Shown in pieces: positions 16,325 through 26,429 of a DNA stretch of 45,333 nt; the first letter of the stretch is position 1, and every line of letters starts with the position of its first letter. The notes under the pieces are model-generated. The model worked only from the letters and a program-made list of their open reading frames with translations, was not told the origin of the DNA and did no database searches. Origin of the DNA: Methylobacterium oxalidis. GTDB taxonomy: Bacteria; Pseudomonadota; Alphaproteobacteria; Rhizobiales; Beijerinckiaceae. The stretch lies in assembly GCF_007992195.1 (NCBI RefSeq), contig NZ_BJZU01000048.1, forward strand, positions 1-45,333. Direction: 5' to 3'. Made by a program: the position numbers and the translations under genes.

Positions 16325-16534
16325 TCAGTCCACCGCCACCATGACGTCGGACGCCTTCACGACGGCGTAGGCCGGGGATCCGTTCGCGAGCTTGAGGGCG
16401 TCGACCGAGTCGTTGGTGATCGAGGCGGTGACGACCTGACCCGGGGCGACCTCGATCTTCACGTGGGCGGTGGTGGCGCCCTTCTCGACGGAGACGACGG
16501 TGCCCTTGAGGACGTTGCGCGCGCTGATCTGCAT
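16325..16534 (-). CDS. Mop/TOBE-domain molybdopterin- or molybdate-binding protein (molbindin)
   Basis: A 69-residue protein consisting of a single Mop domain: Ile-Ser-Ala-Arg-Asn-Val-Leu-Lys-Gly-Thr-Val at the N-terminus, Val-Lys-Ile-Glu-Val-Ala in the middle, and Ala-Val-Val-Lys-Ala-Ser-Asp-Val-Met-Val-Ala near the end. Free-standing molbindins form oligomers that store or buffer molybdate. No mod transport genes are nearby. It forms a two-gene leftward unit with the secreted protein. Confidence 0.93.
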   Translation of the reverse strand: MQISARNVLKGTVVSVEKGATTAHVKIEVAPGQVVTASITNDSVDALKLANGSPAYAVVKASDVMVAVD

Positions 16535-16638
16535 CGATGCACTCCCGATCTTCCTGTGCCGGCGCGGGTCGCGCCGCTGCCCGTCCTATACACGAGCGCG
16601 GAGCCCGCCACCTCCCACGGGCGCGCGGGAGCAGCCCC

Positions 16639-17010
16639 TCACGGGGCGTTCTCCCCATCCGCCTCGTCCTCCGGAGCCTCGTCCGCGCTCTCCTCGGGGA
16701 TCGGGGCGGCGCCCCAGGCGACGAGCGCCTCGTTCAGGTCGTCGAGGACGAAGTGGCGGGCGCTGTCGCGGTCGTAGCCGTCGGCGAGCAGCGCGTCGTA
16801 CTCCGTGAAGACGTGCCGGGCGTAGGCCGTCAGCGCGAGGCGGGCGGCGGTCTCGGGGGCGGCGCCGCGCAGCCCCGGGCTCGCCAGCGCCCGGTCGAGG
16901 GTGGCCTCGTGCTCGAAGGCGGGCAGGCGCGGGGCGAGCCGGCGCAGGGCGCGGGCGACCGCCTCGCGCCGGTCGCGCGGCGGTCCCTCCTCCGGGACGG
17001 GCCGCCTCAC
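16639..17010 (-). CDS. DUF2293 domain protein
   Basis: A 123-residue protein. The segment of about residues 15-100 (Val-Ala-Arg-Ala-Leu-Arg-Arg-Leu-Ala-Pro, then Tyr-Ala-Arg-His-Val-Phe-Thr-Glu-Tyr-Asp-Ala-Leu-Leu and Ala-Arg-His-Phe-Val-Leu-Asp-Asp-Leu-Asn) matches DUF2293, an uncharacterised helical domain. The tail is acidic. The start is taken as the GTG at 17010, which follows a GGGAG ribosome site; the longer frame upstream is antisense to other genes. Confidence 0.8.
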   Translation of the reverse strand: MRRPVPEEGPPRDRREAVARALRRLAPRLPAFEHEATLDRALASPGLRGAAPETAARLALTAYARHVFTEYDALLADGYDRDSARHFVLDDLNEALVAWGAAPIPEESADEAPEDEADGENAP

Positions 17011-17160
17011 GCCGGGCTCCCGGCCGGTGCGGGCCCGCACAGCGCGGGGCGTCCGCACGCCATATTTCCCGCCCTCGCCCGTGCTAACGCAGGCGAGACG
17101 CCCCCGCCGGTCCCCGGAGATCGCAGCGCCGGGCCGACCTTTCGCGAGGCATCGTTCCCC

Positions 17161-17442
17161 ATGCGTGTATCCCCGCGCCGCCTTCTGGCCGTCGCCCTCA
17201 TCACCGCCCTCCCGCTCCCCGCCCTGGCGCAGCCCGGCGACAAGGCCGGGGCGCCGACGACGAACCGCACGGTCACCGCGACCGGCGTGACGAAGCCGCC
17301 CGCGGCCTCGACCTCCGGCTCGAACCTGAGCCCGGCCGTGCGCACCGAGATGGCCAGGGCCGAGAAGGCCGCCGCCGAGCGCAACCGGGCCTGGGACTCC
17401 AAGATGCGGACCACCATGGGCTCGATCTGCCGGGGCTGCTGA
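17161..17442 (+). CDS. Small secreted hypothetical protein
   Basis: A 93-residue protein with a signal peptide (about residues 1-23, ending Ala-Leu-Ala-Gln). A Thr/Ala/Pro-rich linker is followed by a charged helix (Met-Ala-Arg-Ala-Glu-Lys-Ala-Ala-Ala-Glu-Arg-Asn-Arg-Ala-Trp) and a C-terminal Cys-Arg-Gly-Cys. The helix and Cys-x-x-Cys end are shared by small exported proteins I have seen in Methylobacterium; the function is unknown. It precedes the ABC ATPase by 30 bases and may share its transcript. Confidence 0.7.
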   Translation: MRVSPRRLLAVALITALPLPALAQPGDKAGAPTTNRTVTATGVTKPPAASTSGSNLSPAVRTEMARAEKAAAERNRAWDSKMRTTMGSICRGC

Positions 17443-17472
17443 GCCGCCCCCGCCCGGCGCCGGGAGGCGCCC

Positions 17473-18438
17473 GTGATCCGCTTCGAGGGCGTCGGCAAGC
17501 GCTTCCCCGGTGCGCCGGCCCCGGCGGTCGACCGCCTCGACCTGACGGTGCCGCAGGGCCGCACCTGCGTGCTGATCGGCCCCTCGGGCTGCGGGAAATC
17601 CACGACGCTGCGCATGGTCAACCGGCTGGTCGAGCCCGATACCGGGCGGATCACGGTGGACGGCGCCGACGTGCGGGCCGCGGACCCGATCGCCCTGCGG
17701 CGCCGGATCGGCTACGTGCTGCAGGGCGTCGGCCTGTTTCCCCACTACAGCGTCGGGCGCAACGTCGCCACCGTGCCGGAGCTGCTCGGCTGGCCGGCCA
17801 GGCGAATCGCCGCCCGCGTCGAGGCGATGCTCGACCTCGTCGGCCTCGACCCCGCCCTCTACCGCGACCGGCGGCCCGACGCCCTCTCGGGCGGCCAGCG
17901 CCAGCGCGTCGGCGTGGCCCGCGCGCTCGCCGCCGACCCGCCGGTGCTCCTGATGGACGAGCCGTTCGGCGCCGTCGACCCCGTGGCGCGGGCGCGCCTG
18001 CAGGAGGAGATCGGCGCCATCCTGCGGCGCCTGTCGAAGACCGTGCTGCTCGTCACCCACGACATCGACGAGGCGATGCGGATGGGCGACCAGGTCGCGC
18101 TGATGCGGGAGGGCCGCCTCGTGCAGGCGGACGCGCCGGAGCGGCTGCTCGCGGCCCCGGCCGACCCGTTCGTCGCCGCCTTCGTGGGGCAGGACCGGGC
18201 GCTGCGCCGCCTCGCGCTCCTCACCGCGGGCGAGGCGGCGCGGCCTCTCGCGGAGGCCGGGATCACGGGCCTTGAGATCGCGGGGCCGGAGATCGCGGCC
18301 GGGACGTCGCTGCGCGACGCCCTCGCCCTGATGCTGGCGCAGGGGGCGGACCGCGCCCGCGTCACCGGCGGGCCGGAGCCCGCCCTGCTGACGCTCGAGG
18401 CGATCCGGGCGGCCGCCGCGGTGGAGGCGGCCTCCTGA
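17473..18438 (+). CDS. ABC transporter ATP-binding protein, osmoprotectant (OpuCA/ProV) type
   Basis: A 321-residue ATPase. Walker A GPSGCGKST is at 36-44, the Q-loop Gln84 lies in Tyr-Val-Leu-Gln, LSGGQ at 138-142, Walker B LLMDEP at 159-164 and the switch His196. The Gly-Leu-Phe-Pro-His after the Q-loop and the extra C-terminal region (about 235-321, CBS-like remnant) fit the glycine betaine/choline/carnitine family. It would drive uptake of compatible solutes through an inner-membrane permease, but none lies next to it: the next gene is the convergent rpsD. The GTG start follows a GGGAGG site. Confidence 0.9.
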   Translation: MIRFEGVGKRFPGAPAPAVDRLDLTVPQGRTCVLIGPSGCGKSTTLRMVNRLVEPDTGRITVDGADVRAADPIALRRRIGYVLQGVGLFPHYSVGRNVATVPELLGWPARRIAARVEAMLDLVGLDPALYRDRRPDALSGGQRQRVGVARALAADPPVLLMDEPFGAVDPVARARLQEEIGAILRRLSKTVLLVTHDIDEAMRMGDQVALMREGRLVQADAPERLLAAPADPFVAAFVGQDRALRRLALLTAGEAARPLAEAGITGLEIAGPEIAAGTSLRDALALMLAQGADRARVTGGPEPALLTLEAIRAAAAVEAAS

Positions 18439-18461
18439 GGGGGCCGCCGGCGGGCTCGACG

Positions 18462-18492
18462 AGAAAAAGGGCCGCCCCGGCGGGACGGCCCT
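18462..18492 (-). terminator. Rho-independent terminator of rpsD
   Basis: Read leftward, an 11-bp stem (one G-T pair) with a 3-base loop occupies 18492-18468 and is followed at once by TTTTT and CTC. It stands 28 bases after the rpsD stop and also faces the convergent ABC gene. Confidence 0.9.
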
Positions 18493-18520
18493 CTCGAACG
18501 ACGGGTCCTGTGCGGACGGG

Positions 18521-19138
18521 TCAGCGGGAGTAGAACTCGATGACGAGGTTCGGCTCCATCTGCACCGGGTAGGGCACCTCGGAGAGGCCCGGCACGCGGG
18601 TGACGCGGGCGGTCATCTTCTGGTGGTCGACCTCGATGTAGTCCGGCACGTCGCGCTCGGCGAGCTGGCTCGCGACGACCACGATCTCGAGCTGGCGGGA
18701 CGCCTCCTTCACCTCGATCACGTCGCCGGGCTTCACGAGGAAGCTCGGGATGTTCACGCGGCGGCCGTTGACCTTGACGTGGCCGTGGTTGACGAACTGG
18801 CGCGCGGCGAACGGCGTCGCCACGAACTTCGCGCGGTACACCACCGCGTCGAGGCGGCGCTCCAGCAGGCCGATCAGGTTCTCGCCCGAGTCGCCGCGCA
18901 GGCGGATCGCCTCGGCGTAGTACCGGCGGAACTGCTTCTCGGTGATGTTGCCGTAGTAGCCCTTGAGCTTCTGCTTGGCGCGCAGCTGCGTGCCGAAGTC
19001 GCTCATCTTGCCCTTGCGGCGCTGGCCGTGCTGGCCGGGGCCGTACTCGCGGCGGTTCACGGGGCTCTTCGGGCGGCCCCAGATGTTCTGGCCCATGCGG
19101 CGATCGAGCTTGTGCTTCGCCTGAACGCGCTTCGACAT
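18521..19138 (-). CDS. rpsD: 30S ribosomal protein S4
   Basis: A 205-residue primary 16S rRNA-binding protein of the small subunit; the length is standard for proteobacteria. The N-terminal Met-Ser-Lys-Arg basic region, the Tyr-Gly-Pro-Gly-Gln-His-Gly-Gln segment, and the S4 RNA-binding domain with Arg-Leu-Asp-Ala-Val-Val-Tyr-Arg and [10 protein letters not shown] are all present. A C-terminal Tyr-Ser-Arg closes the protein. An AGAGGA ribosome site precedes the ATG. It is monocistronic, with its own promoter candidate and terminator. Confidence 0.99.
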   Translation of the reverse strand: MSKRVQAKHKLDRRMGQNIWGRPKSPVNRREYGPGQHGQRRKGKMSDFGTQLRAKQKLKGYYGNITEKQFRRYYAEAIRLRGDSGENLIGLLERRLDAVVYRAKFVATPFAARQFVNHGHVKVNGRRVNIPSFLVKPGDVIEVKEASRQLEIVVVASQLAERDVPDYIEVDHQKMTARVTRVPGLSEVPYPVQMEPNLVIEFYSR

Positions 19139-19238
19139 CGCGTATCCTCTGACACGATTCACTACGAGGAACGCGCCCTCCTCTTCCGCCCGGAGGCGGA
19201 CGACAGGGCGGTGTTGAGGCCGCCCACGGGTGCGTGTG

Positions 19239-19270
19239 AAAAAGCCACGGGGCCCCTCATCGGAGCCCCG
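19239..19270 (-). terminator. Terminator-like hairpin in the rpsD leader
   Basis: Read leftward, a 9-bp stem (CGGGGCTCC with GGGGCCCCG, one T-G pair) and loop GATGA occupy 19270-19248; TTTTT follows at 19243-19239. It may end the small leftward gene that stops at 19327. However, the best rpsD promoter lies upstream of it, which would place it in the rpsD leader as a possible attenuator. Confidence 0.7.
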
Positions 19271-19281
19271 CGAACCGTGCG

Positions 19282-19310
19282 TCCATAGTTCAGACGGGCG
19301 GACCCGTCAA
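19282..19310 (-). promoter_or_regulatory. Sigma-70-like promoter, probably for rpsD
   Basis: On the leftward strand TTGACG (19310-19305) is followed after exactly 17 bases by TATGGA (19287-19282). Transcription would start near 19275, giving a leader of about 137 bases before the rpsD ATG. No comparable promoter was seen between the hairpin at 19239-19270 and rpsD. Confidence 0.55.
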
Positions 19311-19326
19311 TCCGGCCGGGCGCCGC

Positions 19327-19506
19327 TCAGCGGGCGCCGGTCGAGGACTTGCTCGGGTCGGTGGCCGAGCCCGGATTGTTGCCGGAGCTGGTGCTGGCGC
19401 CGCTGCTGTGGCCGCTGCTCGGCGCGTTGCCGGCCCCTTGAGCGAGCGCGAGGCTTGCGCTGCCCGCGAGGAGCGCGAGCGCGATCAGGGGTGCGTGGAG
19501 CTTCAT
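19327..19506 (-). CDS. Small secreted Ser/Gly-rich hypothetical protein
   Basis: A 59-residue protein with a signal peptide (about residues 1-23, ending Ala-Leu-Ala-Gln) and a mature part of only Ser, Gly, Ala, Thr, Asn, Pro and a few charged residues. It has no cysteines and is probably disordered. It is not a recognised family. Similar short exported Ser/Gly-rich proteins are frequent in Methylobacterium. The signal peptide and its ATG make a real gene likely despite its size. Confidence 0.6.
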   Translation of the reverse strand: MKLHAPLIALALLAGSASLALAQGAGNAPSSGHSSGASTSSGNNPGSATDPSKSSTGAR

Positions 19507-19698
19507 GGGGTTCCTCGTCTGTCGTTCTGTGGCGGGCGTCTTCGGTCCCGCGTCCCGGGGTCGGGGCGCGGCGTGCTCGGCCAACGGCAAGCGGCGCGCG
19601 CCTGTTCCACGACACGATCGCGTGGGCGGGCGAGCGATCCGGCGCGACGCGCGTTGGGGGTACGACCGTCCCGATCCTCGAGCCCTCAGGACCGACCG

Positions 19699-19932
19699 AT
19701 GCCGCCTCGCCCCGCCTGCGCCGCCCTCCTCGCCCTCGCGGCGGCGCTCCTCACGGCCACGCCCCGGCCGGTCGCGGCGGGGCCGGCCCAGTCCTACCTG
19801 TTCGGGGAGCAGCGCTTCCGCAACGCCTGCCGGCCGCCGCTCAAGTACGCGGCGGGCGCCTGCCTGCGCCGCTGCCCGGCGGGCTACCAGGACATGGGCC
19901 GCACCTGCCGCCTGCGCAACATGCGCTGGTGA
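19699..19932 (+). CDS. Small secreted cysteine-containing hypothetical protein
   Basis: A 77-residue exported protein with a signal peptide of about 28 residues. The mature part has Cys at about residues 44, 55, 59 and 70 in the pattern Ala-Cys-Arg-Pro-Pro, Ala-Cys-Leu-Arg-Arg-Cys-Pro-Ala-Gly-Tyr and Thr-Cys-Arg-Leu, suggesting two disulfides. The Cys-Pro-Ala-Gly-Tyr segment is a common small disulfide-knot element. Function unknown. It is convergent with murI, 8 bases between stops. Confidence 0.7.
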   Translation: MPPRPACAALLALAAALLTATPRPVAAGPAQSYLFGEQRFRNACRPPLKYAAGACLRRCPAGYQDMGRTCRLRNMRW

Positions 19933-19940
19933 GCCGGCGC

Positions 19941-20807
19941 TCACTGGAGGGTGAGCGGCATCGGCTCGACGGCGACCTCGTGCAGGCCGCGCCGGGCGAG
20001 CGAGCGCCGCAGGGCCTCGCCGAGGCCCGCGCCGCCCGTGAAGGCGCCGAGCACCGGGGCCTCGCCGGGCTCGCCGGGGCCGAGGAGCTGGGTGACGCGC
20101 CGCGCGATGGCCGGCGCCGGGTCGATCCAGGTCACGGGCCAGGGGGCGAGCCGCTCGAAGCGGGGCAGCAGCAGCGGGTAGTGGGTGCAGGCGAGGCAGA
20201 CCACGTCCGTGCGCGCGCCCGCCGCGTCCGTGACGAAGCAGGGCGCGATCTCGGCGGCGAGCGCCGCGTCGTCCACCGGCGCGCCGGCGAGCTCCGCCTC
20301 CGCATAGTTCGCGAGGTTCGGCGAGCCGACGAGGCTGATCCGGCATGCGCCCGCGTAGGTGCGGATCAGGTCGTGCGTGTAGGCGCGCGCCACCGTGCCG
20401 GGGGTGGCGAGCAGCGAGACGAGGCGCGAGCGCGTCGTCTCGGCGGCCGGCTTGATCGGCGGCACCACGCCGACGAAGGGCGTCGGGAAGCGCTGGCGCA
20501 GGGCCGGCAGCACCAGCGTCGAGGCCGTGTTGCAGGCGATCACCACGAGGTCCGGCCGGTGCAGGGCGAGGAGGCGCTCCATCACGGCGAGCACGCGCGC
20601 GACGAGGACGCCTTCCGCGAGGCGCCCGTACGGGAAGGCGGCGTCGTCCGCGGCGTAGACGTAGCGGGCGTCGGGCCGCGCCCGCCGCACCTGCTCCAGC
20701 ACCGTCAGGCCGCCGAGCCCGGAATCGAACACCAGGATCACGGGCTGCGGCGCCGGGTGGAGAGCTGCCGCGGAGAGGGTGGCCCCGGCCATGAGATCGA
20801 TCCGCAT
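19941..20807 (-). CDS. murI: Glutamate racemase
   Basis: A 288-residue enzyme making D-glutamate for peptidoglycan. It has the FDSGLGG motif with Asp28, the catalytic Cys92 in ACNTAS, and the second catalytic pair Cys207-Thr-His209 in ACTHYP. The length is normal. The ATG at 20807 is preferred to an in-frame GTG at 20825. It is divergent from egtB. Confidence 0.96.
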   Translation of the reverse strand: MRIDLMAGATLSAAALHPAPQPVILVFDSGLGGLTVLEQVRRARPDARYVYAADDAAFPYGRLAEGVLVARVLAVMERLLALHRPDLVVIACNTASTLVLPALRQRFPTPFVGVVPPIKPAAETTRSRLVSLLATPGTVARAYTHDLIRTYAGACRISLVGSPNLANYAEAELAGAPVDDAALAAEIAPCFVTDAAGARTDVVCLACTHYPLLLPRFERLAPWPVTWIDPAPAIARRVTQLLGPGEPGEAPVLGAFTGGAGLGEALRRSLARRGLHEVAVEPMPLTLQ

Positions 20808-21023
20808 CTGATACGCGCCCGGCACCGTGCAATCGGGCCGAGTGTCGGTGGGCGAGGGTTAAGGCCACCTCACTGAGGCTTGAAAAAGGCCGCGCCCGGC
20901 GGCCGGTCCCCGGTAACCACCGGCCCGCGTCCCGCGAAGGGCCCTGGTCGGTCCGGCTGCGCACAATCGAACGCCCGCCGCCCTGCCGCCCCGCTGCGAC
21001 GAACCGGCCGAGGTTGGCGAGCG

Positions 21024-21052
21024 TTGCAGAATGCGCGGCGGCACATATGTGC
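21024..21052 (+). promoter_or_regulatory. Candidate egtB promoter overlapped by a 12-bp palindrome
   Basis: In the 306-base space between murI and egtB, TTGCAG (21024-21029) is followed after 16 bases by TATGTG (21046-21051). The second box lies inside the perfect palindrome GCACATATGTGC (21041-21052), a plausible repressor site covering the -10 box, 61 bases before the egtB ATG. The rest of the intergenic region shows nothing else I recognise. Confidence 0.4.
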
Positions 21053-21113
21053 TCGGACCGGGCGCGTTTCGAGGACGGAATTCTCCCCGCCCGCCGGACA
21101 GAGGAACATCGGC

Positions 21114-22400
21114 ATGGCAGCCTCTTCTGCAGCCACCCTGGCGGCGAGCCCCGCGCCCCGCGGGCGCGCCGGGCGCAGCGCCTTCCCGCCGCCGCCGGTG
21201 ACGGCGCGCCCGGTCGACCGGGACGCCTGGATCGCCGCCTTCCGGCAGGTGCGCGACGAGACGGAAGCGCGCGCCGCGCCGCTCTCGCCGGAGGACCAGC
21301 AGGTCCAGTCGATGGCCGACGCGAGCCCCACCAAGTGGCACCGCGCCCACACGACCTGGTTCTTCGAGCAGTTCCTGCTGCGCGAGCACCGGCCCGGCTA
21401 CCGCATCTTCGACGAGCGGCTGCACTACCTGTTCAATTCCTACTACGTGGCGGCGGGGCCCCGGCAGCCGCGGATCAGCCGCGGCCTGATCACCCGGCCG
21501 ACCGCGGCCGAGACCGCCGCCTACCGCTCCTACGTGGACGAGGCGGTGGAGGCCCTCCTCGCCGAGGCGTCGCCGGAGGCGCTCGGGCGGGTGCTGCCGA
21601 TCCTCGAGATCGGGCTCTACCACGAGCAGCAGCACCAGGAGCTGATCCTCACCGACATCCTGCACGCCTTCGCGCAGAACCCGCTGGCGCCCGCCTACGA
21701 CCCGGGCTGGCGCTTCCCCCGGCCGCAGGCCGCGGAGGGTGCCGCGGCGCTGCCCGCCGGCCTCACCCGGATCGGGCACGAGGGCGAGGGCTTCTCCTTC
21801 GACAACGAGTCGCCCCGCCACGACGTGCTGATCCTGCCCGGCGCGATCGACCGTGCCCTCGTCACCAACGCCGAGTGGCTCGCCTTCATGGCGGACGGCG
21901 GCTACGCGCGGCCCGAGCTCTGGCTCTCGGACGGCTGGATCGCGGCGCAGACGGAGGGGTGGGAGGCGCCGGGCTACTGGCAGCGCGAGGGCGCGGCCTG
22001 GCTCACCATGACGCTCGCCGGGATGAGGACGGTCGACCCCGACCTGCCCGTCACGCACATCAGCTACTACGAGGCCGACGCCTACGCCCGCTGGGCCGGG
22101 CGCGACCTGCCGACCGAGGCCGAGTGGGAGGTCGCCGCCCGCGACGGCGGCCTCGCCGACGCCTTCGGCCTCGTCTGGCAATGGACCCGCAGCGCCTACA
22201 GCGCCTACCCGGGCTACCGGCCGCTGCCGGGGGCGCTGGGCGAGTACAACGGCAAGTTCATGTCGAACCAGTTCGTGCTGCGCGGCTCCTCCGTGGCGAC
22301 GCCGGCCGGCCACGCCCGCCTGCCCTACCGCAACTTCTTCTACCCGCATCAGCGCTGGCAGTTCACCGGCCTGCGCCTCAGCCGGCAGGCCAGCGCCTGA
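21114..22400 (+). CDS. egtB: Ergothioneine biosynthesis protein EgtB (iron-dependent sulfoxide synthase)
   Basis: A 428-residue EgtB, which joins a thiol (gamma-glutamylcysteine or cysteine) to hercynine using oxygen and Fe(II). The DinB-like N-terminal domain has iron ligands His79 (Trp-His-Arg-Ala-His), His170 and His174 (HEQQHQE). The C-terminal formylglycine-generating-enzyme-like domain has Arg-Asp-Leu-Pro-Thr-Glu-Ala-Glu-Trp-Glu and Leu-Arg-Gly-Ser-Ser. A poorly conserved N-terminal stretch of about 30 residues precedes the domain. It is followed 28 bases later by egtD, forming a two-gene operon. Confidence 0.95.
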   Translation: MAASSAATLAASPAPRGRAGRSAFPPPPVTARPVDRDAWIAAFRQVRDETEARAAPLSPEDQQVQSMADASPTKWHRAHTTWFFEQFLLREHRPGYRIFDERLHYLFNSYYVAAGPRQPRISRGLITRPTAAETAAYRSYVDEAVEALLAEASPEALGRVLPILEIGLYHEQQHQELILTDILHAFAQNPLAPAYDPGWRFPRPQAAEGAAALPAGLTRIGHEGEGFSFDNESPRHDVLILPGAIDRALVTNAEWLAFMADGGYARPELWLSDGWIAAQTEGWEAPGYWQREGAAWLTMTLAGMRTVDPDLPVTHISYYEADAYARWAGRDLPTEAEWEVAARDGGLADAFGLVWQWTRSAYSAYPGYRPLPGALGEYNGKFMSNQFVLRGSSVATPAGHARLPYRNFFYPHQRWQFTGLRLSRQASA

Positions 22401-22428
22401 CCTCCCCCTCGCGCCCGGAGTGAGCCCC

Positions 22429-23415
22429 TTGACCATCAAGCCCGTCTTCGCGGACGCGACCCCGATCGGCCCGCTGCCGGAGCCGAGTGGCTTCCTCGAC
22501 GACGTCGTGGCGGGCCTCGGTGCCGCGCGGAAGTCCCTGCCCGCCAAGTACTTCTACGACGCGGCGGGCTCCGACCTGTTCGAGGCGATCACCCGCCTGC
22601 CCGAGTACTACCCGACCCGGACCGAGCTCGGCATCCTCGACGCGGCCGGCCCCGAGATCGCCGCCGTGCTGCCCCGCCGGGCGACGCTCGTGGAGTTCGG
22701 CAGCGGCTCGACCGCCAAGGTCCGCCGGCTTCTGCGCCACCTGCCGAACCTCTCCGCCTACGTGCCGGTCGACGTCTCGGAGAGCTTCCTGCGCAGCGAG
22801 GCGGAGGCGCTGCGGGCCGATGTCCCGGCCCTGCACATCGAGCCGGTGGCGGCCGACTTCACGAAGCCCTTCGCGCTGCCGGCAGACCTCGCGGGCGGTC
22901 CCGGCGGCGCGGCGGCCGCGGGCTTCTTCCCCGGCTCGACCATCGGCAACTTCGAGCCGGCCGAGGCGGGCCGGCTCCTCGCGCAGTTCGGCGCGGTGCT
23001 GGGCGCGGGCGCGAGCCTGATCGTCGGGGTCGACCTCGTGAAGGACCGGGCGGTGCTGGAGGCGGCCTACGACGACGCGGCCGGCGTGACGGCCGCCTTC
23101 AACCTCAACCTCCTGACCCGCATCAACCGCGAGCTCGGCGGCGACTTCGAGGCCGGCGGCTTCGCGCACCGGGCGCTGTTCAACGCGGAGGAATCGCGCA
23201 TCGAGATGCACCTCGTGAGCGCGCGGGCGCAGACGGTCCGGGTGGGGGGCCTGCCGTTCCGCTTCGCGCCCGGCGAGACGATCCACACCGAGAACAGCTA
23301 CAAGTACACGATCGAGGGGTTCCGGAGCCTCGCCGCCGGGGCCGGCTGGGCGCCGGGCGCCGTCTGGACCGACCCGGAGCGCCTGTTCTCGGTGCACGCG
23401 CTGCGGCGCGCCTGA
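22429..23415 (+). CDS. egtD: L-histidine N-alpha-methyltransferase (EgtD)
   Basis: A SAM-dependent enzyme of about 328 residues that trimethylates histidine to hercynine, the first step of ergothioneine synthesis. It has Lys-Tyr-Phe-Tyr-Asp-Ala-Ala-Gly-Ser near the N-terminus, the SAM motif Val-Glu-Phe-Gly-Ser-Gly-Ser, Phe-Phe-Pro-Gly-Ser-Thr-Ile-Gly-Asn-Phe and the C-terminal Ile-His-Thr-Glu-Asn-Ser-Tyr-Lys-Tyr substrate-binding segment. GGAG at 22417-22420 fits a TTG start at 22429; the GTG at 22420 is in frame but overlaps that ribosome site. The operon with egtB lacks egtA, egtC and egtE. Confidence 0.95.
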   Translation: MTIKPVFADATPIGPLPEPSGFLDDVVAGLGAARKSLPAKYFYDAAGSDLFEAITRLPEYYPTRTELGILDAAGPEIAAVLPRRATLVEFGSGSTAKVRRLLRHLPNLSAYVPVDVSESFLRSEAEALRADVPALHIEPVAADFTKPFALPADLAGGPGGAAAAGFFPGSTIGNFEPAEAGRLLAQFGAVLGAGASLIVGVDLVKDRAVLEAAYDDAAGVTAAFNLNLLTRINRELGGDFEAGGFAHRALFNAEESRIEMHLVSARAQTVRVGGLPFRFAPGETIHTENSYKYTIEGFRSLAAGAGWAPGAVWTDPERLFSVHALRRA

Positions 23416-23441
23416 GGCCGGTTCCGGGCGGGGGGCCGGGG

Positions 23442-23460
23442 AGCGGGCCTCAGGCCCGCT
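23442..23460. terminator. Hairpin between egtD and the convergent gene
   Basis: Eight-base arms AGCGGGCC and GGCCCGCT enclose a 3-base loop that includes the stop codon of the leftward gene. There is no T-run. It probably serves egtD. Confidence 0.35.
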
Positions 23461-23719
23461 TCTCCATCATCGCCTTGACCTGCATGAGCTGGTCCCAGAC
23501 CTGGCCGGGCGAGGTGCCGAGGAAGTCGAAGCCGGCCGTGATGCCCCAGTAGATGCCGAGGCAGATGATCGGCACCAGCACCCAGGCGAGAAGCTCCTCG
23601 CCCCGGCGGCGGCTCCGTCGGCGGCGGCGGCGCTCCTCGCGCCGGGTCAGCTTCTGGGGCGGCGGAGGCGCGGTGCGGGCGACGGGCGTGAGGGGGCTCT
23701 CATGCAGCTCGCTGTTCAT
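23450..23719 (-). CDS. Small single-span membrane protein
   Basis: An 89-residue protein. A Pro-rich N-terminus is followed by an extremely basic block (about residues 23-39: Lys-Leu-Thr-Arg-Arg-Glu-Glu and then runs of Arg). One membrane helix lies at about 43-65 (Leu-Ala-Trp-Val-Leu-Val-Pro-Ile-Ile-Cys-Leu-Gly-Ile-Tyr-Trp-Gly), and a short C-terminal helix follows. The positive block predicts a cytoplasmic N-terminus. Family not recognised. The 200 bases before clpA's terminator contain no other gene. Confidence 0.7.
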   Translation of the reverse strand: MNSELHESPLTPVARTAPPPPQKLTRREERRRRRRSRRRGEELLAWVLVPIICLGIYWGITAGFDFLGTSPGQVWDQLMQVKAMMEKRA

Positions 23720-23878
23720 GATGCCCCCCTCGTCTCGTGCGGGCAGCGATGCCGCGCCCCCCGAACCTCTCGCGATGCTCCCGCCCCGGTGAGCGGCGGG
23801 AGGGCGCCCGGTCGTCGGGCGCGCTGCGCGTGGCTCATATCCCGGGACGCACGCGCAGGAAAGGACATGAAAGCCTCA

Positions 23879-23909
23879 CGGCCCCGCCGCGTCGCGGGCG
23901 GCGGGGCCG
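23879..23909 (-). terminator. Strong hairpin terminator of the clpS-clpA operon
   Basis: A perfect 12-bp stem (CGGCCCCGCCGC and its complement) with a 7-base loop starts 10 bases after the clpA stop. Read leftward it is followed by TGAGGCTTTC, a weak T-rich stretch. Confidence 0.75.
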
Positions 23910-23919
23910 CGCCCTGGTC

Positions 23920-26406
<2,487 letters not shown>

Positions 26407-26429
26407 AGCTCGTGCCTCTGTTGGGGGGC

